64,000 nt of DNA. Source: Ficedula albicollis (Eukaryota > Chordata > Aves > Passeriformes > Muscicapidae). A program made the translations under genes and the position numbers. The stretch spans positions 41,928,592 through 41,992,591 of the forward strand of contig NC_021673.1 of assembly GCF_000247815.1 (NCBI RefSeq), given 5' to 3'. Below, piece by piece: positions 55,384-64,000 of this stretch (its first letter is position 1; each line of letters opens with the position of its first letter). Below the pieces are notes generated by a model. It was not told the origin of the DNA, did not search any database, and saw only the letters and a program-made list of their open reading frames with translations.

Positions 55384-58300
55384 GGGAAGTAGAACAGCCC
55401 TGTCAGCTCCAGGACTCACCACTCTTGAGAGTTGCTATCTTGACAAATGTAGACTAAAAAAGCAAGATCTAGAAATTCTGTAATAATTTAGAATCTGTGT
55501 TGCTGTGTGCAGAAATCCAGCCTTTGAGTATCAGTTATCATAACTCTTGATATTTCAGCTTATGCGAAGAAGAAATGTAGAATTCTTGTAGGAGTTATAT
55601 TGTCTCAACATAGCTAGAGTTTTGTCTTTAAATGCTTGGTGTTTATGTCAGGTGTTAGTAAGTATGATTTTAAGTAGAACAAATATAATTGTGGATTTCC
55701 TTTTCATATGTTATTGCAATCAGATTTTTTTTTTTTCATTGAGCATTTTACATACTTTAAAAAAAGCCTTTTAACTAATTAGTGTCACTGGAACTGCAGT
55801 TTGTTTTTTTTAAGAACTGAAGTAAGCAGTGCTACGAAATACTTATTATTTTCTGCGTCATGTTTTTCAAAATTACAAATAATAATCACAAGAATCCATT
55901 AAAATGGGATGTTTCAGTGCATACTTCTAAGTTCTTTTTTTAAAGAGTACTTTAAATTAGGCTGTTAATTTAATGTTATTGATTTAGTACATATAGAGAT
56001 TTAGGTCTAATGAGTTTTCTTTCCTCCTTTATTGATAATGGAAAGTTTATACTGTGGCCTGATTTCATGCTAGGACCTCTGAAAATCAAGTAATCTCTTC
56101 TGTGACCTCTTTGCTCTCTGTTGCACATCACAAACACACCACTCCTGTTGGACAGCATCATATAAAACAGTTCTGGGAGAAAGCAAATAGCAGAGTTAAA
56201 TTGCAAGATTTGTTAACTTTCTGCAGGGAAAAAGGACTTGAATCTTGTGTACATATCAGTAAGAGAATCCTGCAAAATATACATCAACCAGCATGTCATT
56301 AGCCCAGAATAGCATAAAGGAAACAAATATACTTGAGGCAATTTTGTCCAATGGGCAATGGGAAACTGCTGTAAGTCGACCAGCACACTATCAATTATAA
56401 ATCAAAATAAATAGATAAAGTATTCAGCTTAGATTGCAGCTCATCTGGCAGATTAGCCTTTTGCTTCCAGAGGTTATAAGTGAGTTTCTGATTTCAGGTT
56501 CGTTGGAAGGGGTTAGTGTAGCATTTTCAGAAATTGCTATAGAAAGCCATCAGATCATCTGAGGTAATTAATTGACTCTTACTTAACAGCAATAAAAATA
56601 GCAAACCAGTCACTAAAACAGTGTGAAAGAGAATATGGAGACAACTGGACACATTCAAAGCTAGAATGACACAATGATTTTTTCTGAGTTGATCTGCATC
56701 TGCCTTTTTGACTGCACTGTACTGTGCAAGTTGAAGCTGAAAATTTGTTTCTAGGAAGACTGAGAAGTAAGTAATTTAAAAAATCTCACCTTGTGATAGC
56801 AAAAGTATGAACAAGAGGTTTTTATATCAGTCTTTGATAGTTATGGCTACAACAGTATTCTGTGGAAGTGAAAGGAGGTACCATGTATCTTATAGAATCT
56901 GAAGGCAGCAACCATAGTGACTCAAGCCCATATTTCCCACAGAAGACAAGGGGCAAATCAAATCACCATTGGCAGGTGAATTGCATGATGGAAGGTTCTG
57001 CAGCAGCTCTGTGCTGGACAGACCAATAACAATTCAGTTCCAGCAATATTTAGCTTTAGCAAATGCTGTGCTGTCCATGAACAAACTTAATTAAAAGAAA
57101 GCTGAGTCCAGCTTACACAGCAGACACAGCACTCTGATAGTTTGCACAGAGAGAAGAAATCCTGGGCGTATATAAACTGTGAACTCTTTTAAAGTTCATG
57201 GTTTTAATTAAAACAGTACTTGTAAATAATACTCCACTGTGGAGCTGATACAGGTGTTTGTGACAAATAATTTCCTACAATATTTTCTGGTTTTTCTCTT
57301 TACAGATCATGGGGTTTAGGAATTTGCTTCTTTGCAATTTTTGGACAAAATTTGGTAGAGCAATTTTTAGCTTATGCTTTGTTTAAGGACTAACTGCAAA
57401 GAGTGTTTCAGTGATAGCACAGTAATGCTGGGTGCCCAAGTCACATCTGTTCTGATTAGATGACTCCAGGAAAAGGATTTCAAATGGCAGGAATTCTTCT
57501 CTTGGGTCATTATAATGTTTAGAAGTGCTTAAATTTAATTATGCGAGCAACAATAAAATTCTTTTGAAAATCATTGGGAAAATGCTTTTCTTCAGAATAG
57601 GACTTAGGAGTGTTTTCTGTGTTCATGTGCAGAACCACTGTGTCTTTTTCAGAAAGTGACTTCACTAACAGACTTTTGACATGCCTTAGTGACAATCAAG
57701 CTTATACAGAAAATGGATGCTGCAGGTTTAGTTATAGCTGTATTTATAATGTTTGATGGATTTGGCTTAATTATTGCTCTGTAGTAGTTACGTAATTATG
57801 CTGGGGCCAAAGCTCCTGTGACTTTGGCAAAACCACACTTAACAAATTTTGAACCATCGAAAGATAATTTATGAAACATGTAGTCAGCACTAAGTCTAAA
57901 AAGGCACAGTGACTACTGTGAAGTCGATCTGTCAGGGTGTGAGATTTAACATCTCAGGATGTTAAACCTTTGTGTATTGGTGCCTTTGGAAGACCATCAA
58001 ACAACACAGAGATTCTTTTGAAGGTACCTAAGACAAAATAAGCTGCTTTGAGTAACCAAATGTCCTCTGTTCTTCAGTATTTTCCCTGTGAAACCATCCG
58101 TGTTTAGACGGTCTTGGTTGAGGAGATAACTCATGATTCTGACAATGCCTAATGCAAAAAAATTTAAAGTGGAAAAGGGATAAGGCCAGGCTCTGCAGAG
58201 ATAAAGCCTGGAGGCATCATGCCAATGTTTGAGGGACAGTGTGCTAGTGATATCTGCTGTCTCAGTGGAGATAGGGGATGGAGATCCATGCAGGAGGAAG

Positions 58301-58413
58301 AACACTGGGGTTATTGCTGTGTTAGAAACCTCAGAAGCACCTGAGAATGGTCATGTAATAACTAGGGCTTCTTCCCTAAAAACATGTTGGGATTGACAAC
58401 CCAACAAGAAGGT

Positions 58414-59984
58414 GATCTGGCTACTGCCATGAAAGAGTGTAAAAATTGCTCCTATAAATGAACCAGCAATAAAAGGAGAGCTAAGGAAAATTTTCATTCA
58501 CTATTGGATATAGAGGGAAACAGTGACTAAGAATGAGGAAAAGGCTGATATACTGAATGCCTTCTTTGTCTCAGTCCTTATAATGAGACCAGCAGTTGTT
58601 GAGGTGAGCTGAAAGATGGGGATGGGATCAGAATGAAGCCCATATATTCCCAGGAGAAATGGTTAGTGTTCTCTTATACAAGTTCATGGAGCAGACAGGA
58701 TCCACCCAAGGATACTGAGGGAGCTTACATAGTGCTCACTGAGCCACTTCCAATCATTTCCCAGCAGGAATTTTGTGGTTGACTGAAAGTTAGCAAATGT
58801 GAGGGGAATATCTGGGGAACTCCAGGCCTGTCAACCTCACCTTGGTGCCAAGGAAGGTTATGGAGCAGGTCATCTTGAGCACAATCACACAGCACATACA
58901 GGACAACCAGGGCATCAGGCCCAGTCAGGATGGTTTAAGAGGGGCAGGTACCTCTTGACCAACCTGATCTCCTCCCATGACAAGGTGACACACTTAGTGG
59001 ATGAGGGAAAGACTGTGGATGTTGTTTATCTAGGCTTTAATGCAGCCTTTGAAACCATTTCCCACAACATTCTCTGACTGCTTATGGTTTGGATAGCATG
59101 TGTTTTCACTCAATAAAAACTGTCTGGATGGCCATGCCCAGGGAAAGGTAGTGGATGGAGTTGCATCTGGTTGGCAGCTGGTGAAGAGTGGTGTTCCCCA
59201 GGGATCAGTGTTGGGAGCAGGACAGTTTAATTCATTTATCAATGATATCTGGTTGGCAGCTGGTGAAGAGTGGTGTTCCCCAGGGATCAGTGTTGGGAGC
59301 AGGACAGTTTAATTCCTTTATCAATGATCTGGATGAGGGGATTGAGTGCACCCTCAGTCAGTTTCCAGATGACACTAAGTTGGGCAGGAGTGTTCATCTG
59401 CTGGAGGGTAGGGAGGCTCTAGAGAGGAATCTGGACTGGCTGGAATAATGGGAAAAGGCCAGTTGTGTGAGGTTCAACAGGGTGAAGTTCCTGGTCCTGC
59501 ACTTGGGTCACAACAACCCATTGAACACTGCAGACTTGGAGAACTCCTGGGTCCTGCTCTGGAGTCAAAAAATGCCATGCAGTGCTACACACCAAGGAGC
59601 TGGAAAGCTGCCCAAAAAAAGAGACCTGGAGGTCCCGATCAACACCTGCCTGCACATGAGCCAGCCACGTGTCCAGGAGGCAAAGAAGGCCAATGGCATC
59701 CTGGCCTGTACCAGCAATAGTGTGGCCAGCAGGACCAGGGCAGTGACTGTCCCTCTGTACTCAGCACACACATGGTGAGGCCACACCTCAAATCCTGTGT
59801 TCAGTTCTGGGCCCCTCACTGCAAGAAAGACATTGAGGGGCTGGAGTGGGTCCAGGGAAAGGCCATGGAGCTGGTGAAGTGTCTGATGCACAAATCCTGT
59901 GGGGATCAGCTGAAGGAGGTGGGGTTATTCAGCCTGGAGAAAGGAGGTTCAATGGAGATCTTATCACTCTGTATGACTGCCTGA
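58414..59984 (+). pseudogene. CR1 ORF2 reverse-transcriptase pseudogene
   Basis: In an active element this protein copies CR1 RNA into DNA at the target site. Pieces follow in the expected order in shifting frames: NKRRAKENFHSLLD near 58460 and EEKADILNAFF near 58540; GADRIHPRILREL near 58690; NSRPVNLTLVPRKVMEQ near 58817; VDVVYLGFNAAFETISHNIL to 59077; [10 protein letters not shown] twice, in the 82-bp duplication; FPDDTKLG near 59370, the DD catalytic motif; KANGILAC near 59690; and [13 protein letters not shown] from 59775. At the first catalytic aspartate of the usual YLDF the sequence reads YLGF. At least five frame changes or stops separate the pieces, so no functional protein can be made. 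The endonuclease domain is absent. Confidence 0.9.
59165..59328 (+). repeat. 82-bp tandem duplication inside the CR1 reverse transcriptase
   Basis: Copy 1 (59165-59246) and copy 2 (59247-59328) are identical except for one A/C difference. The unit encodes the [10 protein letters not shown] to NSFIND segment of the reverse transcriptase. Eighty-two is not a multiple of three, so the duplication alone shifts the frame. The host element is heavily diverged, so copies this alike must have arisen long after insertion or during assembly. Confidence 0.96.
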
Positions 59985-60288
59985 AAAGAGGCTGTAGTCG
60001 GGTGGGGGTCAGTCTCCCAGGAAACAAGTGATAGGACAAGAGAAAGTTTCCTCCAGTTACACCAGGGGAGGTTCAGATTGAATATTAGGAAAAAAAATTC
60101 ACCATAAGGACTGTTAAGCATTGGAAAAGGGAAGTGGTGGAGTCATCATCTCTGGAGGGATTTAAAAGACAAGTATGTGTGGCAGGTAGGGACATGGTTT
60201 ATGACAGACTTAGCAGTGCTGGGTTAAGGGATGGACTTAGTGATCATAAGGGTCTTTTCCAACTTAAACTATTCCAAGATTCTATGAA

Positions 60289-63200
60289 AGAGCTTCGAAA
60301 TACTCTTGACAAGGAGGCCTGCATTACTTTTAGCAGTTTCTTTCAACTGTATCTGTTACATTATCAGTACATTGTACACTAATAAAATCCATGTGAAGGT
60401 TAGGCTTTCTGTACAGCATTGTAAGCCTTTTGGTGTGACAGCCAACAAGAGAGTGAAACTAGCCAGGGATCAATAGTTAACTGACTGTTCATTTAGCTGT
60501 CTACATTGTTAAAAATGTGCCCACACAAAGGAAAGCAAATAAGTAAAGAAAAAGTCAAAGGGAACCCTGGCATCTGCACTTCATCTGTTTTGTTCACCTC
60601 ATGTTATTGCAATGATGGCACAAAATATGTCATTGACAAATCTGCAAGGCTCCATCATTTGGACCATTGCTATAGCACAGGTTTCATGGGAGTTCTTTTA
60701 GTTTGTTCCTTCTTTTTATAAAAAAAAATATGCAATGTAAAAAATCTTTGAAAGCAGGACTACTGTAATTGAATTTATATCAGTGCATCATCATTGATTG
60801 GAAAGGCAGCACAGGCAAGATCTCCATCCCCATCCACTACACCATACCCTTCCTTCCCAACCTCTATGAGAAAGAGGAAAAGAATTCCCTGCTGTCACTT
60901 CTCTGATACCAGGAGGTGATGGAGTTTGAGGTGACTTTCTTTTAACTTTCATGTTACTAGCCTATATTCATCCCATCTAACAGTGATTAAGTAAGTTAGG
61001 AGCATCCTGGCATGCCTGAATAGGTCAGTGAAGAGAGAACAATTCTAAATGTTCCTTGAAGACATTAGGTATTAGAGCTGAAGTTAAACACCAGGATTAT
61101 AAATTCAGTACCTTACTCTGTAACCGGGCATCTTTTGCACATGTAAAAAAATATACTATATTAATGTGGAAAAGTAGCAGGACTAAATGGAGTAACAAAA
61201 GAAAACTGGGTAAATTATTTTCTTTTCAAATTTTGGTCTGAATCCAACCAAATGCACATAAAATCAGCTTTTAAATGAATGTCTGCTTCAGATGTCCTGA
61301 AAAATTCTCATGATCTGCAGTACTAAAAATGTGAATATTACAAAATAAGACAACAAGAAGAATTATTGAATGTGCATCTACTGAGGGAAAGTATTATATG
61401 CTTCCTCTAAATTTCATTTAAGCTTAGTGGATGTAAAGACTCCAGTTTAGAAATAATTTAATAAACTGAAGATGAGACTGATGCTACCATACAACTGCAG
61501 TTTTTGAAACAGTGAGCAAACAGTGGAGAACTATGAAATGTCATATAAATGTTTCCAGATAAGTGATCTGGTTTCATATATATGGCTCCACATAAATGGC
61601 TTTTTTCTATAAAAAACATGACTATTTTCATGTTGAGGCAAGACAGAAGCTCAACCTAGATCTTTAAAGGAGACAAAGAGTTCAATGCATAGGCTGAAGA
61701 TCTGGGCAGTAGCCACAAGGCAGAGATGAACTAATTTGGGGAAAGTACTGCTTGAGGGTGTTCTATACCTTCATCTAAAAAGACAGAACTGTGTTTCTAA
61801 AGGTGAGCTGTAATATTGACCAGTGTCAAAATTAATATTATGAAGTCTCAATTTATTAAAGACAAGAAAAGCATATGATCTATTAGTATAAATATTGATT
61901 ACATCTTTTAAAAGAGGAGTTCAGGATCTCATATGGATCCACGTACAAAGTTAAATTCCCAGAATAAGTTCGGAAGATGGTAAAAGAAATCATTTGAACT
62001 CCTAATCAGTGCTTAGTTTCCTAGAGTAAGGTGCTCCAAGGAGGAATAAATTAGGATCAGTAAAAGGAATTGGTACATAAGGTTTCCAGATAAACCAAAC
62101 ATACTCAGTTTCCAGTCCTACTGAGATCACAGATTAGAAGAGGTTTGAGTTCCTTTTGGGAAAAAAATAACACCGCCAAAAGCTGTCTGCCCCTCCCTAC
62201 ACGTGTCCTTAAAGAATGCATTACTAAATGTACTGCGTAAAGAGGCTCAGCCTCAGCTCGCACAAGAAGGAATTGTTCTTTTGGCTTTTCACACGTTGCT
62301 TCCAAAGATTATCTCAAGATGGGAGGGAAAATCCCATCTGAACATTGTCTTTCCTTTCAAAAGTGTCTGGGAGAGCCCAGCAAAGCAAACAGCAAACTTG
62401 GAGTTGCAGCACACCCTCCACTACGGTTTGGGTTTGTTTGTTGTTTTTTTCTGTTTGAGATGCTGTTGGTGTGGTGTTTTTAAAATCCTCTGCATTATCA
62501 GCTTCTTTACTTCTTTGGCACAGGCCTTGGGAGCTGAGCGACTGGCCCGGTTCTTGCTAAAAGGCAGTAACAGAATTTCTGGCTGTTTCCCCAGTTCAGC
62601 TACTCCTGACTGCTGAACTCCAGAGCCTTGCAGCAGGGTGCCTGCTCTGCTGACCGCTGGAGCTGGTCTGAGCTAATCGAAAACATGGGCTTGACCTACT
62701 GTTAGTTTGCAGTATCCACAATTTTAAACCTTCCAGTTTTAGAATAGGATTTTATTTTTCCAAATTGGAATTAAAAAGAAATTTAACCTTCACAATTGTA
62801 AGGTGTGGTTTTGATCACTTTGATAGTTTATATCCAGCCAGAATGGCCCAACTGCAACATATGCATGCAGCTCAAGCTCCTGGAGTGCAAGGGCCAGAGG
62901 AGCTGAGGTATTATGCTCATACAATGATGGTGAAACAGGCTGCAGTGGGTGCAAAGGGAGTTGCAAAAAGCCATGCACTTCTCTGGAGAGCAGCTTAAAT
63001 TGACTTAATTTCTTTGTTGCTGTTGTTGGCTCATTCTCTGGCACTCAGTGTACCCACACAGACTGGCATAAGCCAGGATCCCAGAATGCGCTTAGCCGAA
63101 GGTGTGAGGCTGTGCCAGGATTTCGTGGGGCTGGGATTGACTGGATAAGTTATCCCTGTTTCTTTGGGGCTGCTGTGCAAGTGCAAACTGCATGTGGAAA

Positions 63201-63671
63201 ATCCTCGGGCTGTCAGATGGGAGATCTTGGCTAAGATGAACATCTGTGAGGATAGCCAGGAGCAGGCTTTTGGTCATGCCTTCAGACTGTACTTGCAAGT
63301 TTCCACGTCTTGAGCGTGGTTCTTGTGCAGCTGGCACACACAGCAAGCAGGCTGCACAGCTGCTTCACCACTCTCTTCATGGAGCAGCATCTTGGCCTGG
63401 TGTTGTAGCCATCATTTCTCTGTGTTTGGCACGGGGCCTAGGAAAGGCAGAGGAACTGTGCTGCCCCACTGCAGAGAGCCCTGCGGTGCTCCCAGCTCCC
63501 TGCTCCTCTGAACCTCCAGGACAGCCGCCCTGGCTGGCCCTGGTCCCCCTGGGGACCCACTCGAGGGGAATTAGATCCAAGGGACAGGTATGCTTTTGTA
63601 TCAACAGGTGTGTCACTCCCCCACGGTGCAGAGCCGGCATGGTGTCTCTTGTGTGGTCCAGAGGGGTACAT
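60289..63671. other. A+T-rich DNA, no gene recognised
   Basis: This 3.4-kb stretch has no recognised repeat, exon or RNA gene. It becomes G+C-richer to the right (about 62.5-62.7 and 63.3-63.65 kb). The plus-strand frame at 63246-63746 (166 codons) is the longest non-homopolymer frame in the window, but its end runs into a CR1 tail and it has no recognisable domain. A T/G-rich stretch lies near 62424-62460. Confidence 0.5.
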
Positions 63672-63858
63672 TGCTTCACTGAAAAGGGTGGTCAAGGATT
63701 GGGACAGGCTGCCCAGGGAGGTGGTAAAATCACTGGAAGTTTTTAAGAAACATGCAGATGTGGTGCTTAGAGAGGTAGTTTAGTGGTGGACCTGGCAGTG
63801 TAAGGTTAATGACTGGACTTGATCTTGGAGGTCTCTTCCAGCCTTAGTGATTCTAATG
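63672..63858 (+). mobile_element. CR1 LINE 3'-end fragment
   Basis: CACTGAAAAGGGTGGTCAAG, GGGACAGGCTGCCCAGGGAG and GGTAAAATCACTGGAAG are followed by TAGTGGTGGACCTGGCAGTG, GGACTTGATCTTGGAGGTCT and CTTCCAGCCTTAGTGATTCT, a CR1 3' region. The terminal octamer repeat is worn to TGATTCTAATG. It is 5'-truncated and on the plus strand. Its tail resembles that of the 58.4-60.3-kb element, so the two may belong to the same subfamily. The remaining 142 bp of the window (63859-64000) show nothing recognisable. Confidence 0.9.
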
Positions 63859-64000
63859 AAATGGCTAGCAAAGCCCAGGCTGTGCTTGGCTGGTGGCCCC
63901 ACCATGCTGGCTCCAAGTCTCCAGCTGCAGGGCATCAAAGTCACGGTGCTGTTGGAGTGGTTTGTGGTGACCACGTGGCTTTCTGCCACACACCCTTTTG

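Larger units (their letters stand above)
51549..58405. other. Mostly unique A+T-rich DNA, no gene recognised
   Basis: Tandem duplications at 52.25 and 55.29 kb are the only structured features. A moderately G+C-rich patch lies near 53.03-53.35 kb, with a frame of 145 codons (52985-53422) that has no signal peptide, domain or splice context I can recognise. Sequence just left of 58406 could be a more diverged continuation of the CR1 element that follows. Confidence 0.5.
58406..60288 (+). mobile_element. CR1 LINE, 5'-truncated, with reverse-transcriptase remnant
   Basis: A 1.9-kb CR1 non-LTR retrotransposon on the plus strand, the longest element in the window. The left part holds the decayed ORF2 reverse transcriptase (see the pseudogene entry). 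From about 59990 it is the 3' untranslated region, with GTTCAGATTGAATATTAGG, GGAGTCATCATCTCTGGAGG and TTAGCAGTGCTGGGTTAAGG, ending in the octamer-like ATTCCAAGATTCTATGAA at 60270-60288. The N-terminal endonuclease is missing, as is usual for truncated CR1 insertions. Multiple stops and frameshifts show it is old and inactive. An 82-bp tandem duplication lies within it. The 5' boundary is approximate. Confidence 0.93.

Noticed and set aside
57945..57966. 9-bp perfect stem with a 4-nt loop (TTTAACATC and GATGTTAAA)
   Set aside because: Stems this short with small loops are expected a few times by chance in a window of this size.
63246..63746. 166-codon plus-strand frame, longest outside the homopolymers
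   Set aside because: It lies in a G+C-richer patch where stops are rarer, has no domain and runs into a CR1 tail at its 3' end.

Overview
The window looks like about 64 kb of an A+T-rich, gene-poor stretch of a sauropsid, most likely avian, nuclear genome. The only recognisable mobile elements are CR1-type LINE fragments, five in all. Each has the CR1 3' end with its ATTCTATG-like octamer tail, and one keeps a decayed reverse transcriptase. CpG is sparse, long introns or intergenic DNA dominate, and no tRNA, rRNA, CRISPR, bacterial gene or intact retroviral gene was seen. I recognised no protein-coding exon of a host gene. Short exons cannot be excluded by eye, and the open frames longer than about 100 codons are either homopolymer (poly-Pro or poly-Gly) or have no recognisable family signature.

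Layout. 1-24.8 kb: unique A+T-rich DNA interrupted by two very long pure C tracts (379 bp near 2.2 kb, 877 bp near 9.2 kb), a 2.5-copy tandem duplication near 3.5 kb and two clusters of near-identical tandem duplications at 13.9-14.6 kb and 15.4-15.7 kb. 24.8-25.4 kb: a third pure C tract (583 bp), flanked on each side by exactly 25 A. 25.4-50.3 kb: unique DNA with four more short tandem duplications, simple-sequence tracts, a strong hairpin at 34.56 kb, a CR1 tail at 39.3 kb, and several stretches whose composition resembles conserved non-coding regulatory DNA. 50.3-64 kb: a CR1-rich end, with an inverted pair of CR1 tails at 50.3 and 51.3 kb, a 1.9-kb CR1 with reverse-transcriptase remnant at 58.4-60.3 kb and a last CR1 tail at 63.7 kb.

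The most informative pattern is not a gene. Thirteen short direct tandem duplications (offsets 45-199 bp) differ between copies by only a few, mostly transition, substitutions or one small indel. In two places two duplications abut end to end, to within 1 bp. This is what results when a redundant allelic sequence is inserted across the join between two contigs. Together with three C homopolymers that each border an A or T run, it suggests that much of the apparently novel structure was made by assembly and gap filling of a heterozygous diploid. Genuine recent tandem duplication is the alternative. I found no convincing previously undescribed biological system. The best biological leads are the 34.56-kb hairpin and the candidate regulatory stretches.
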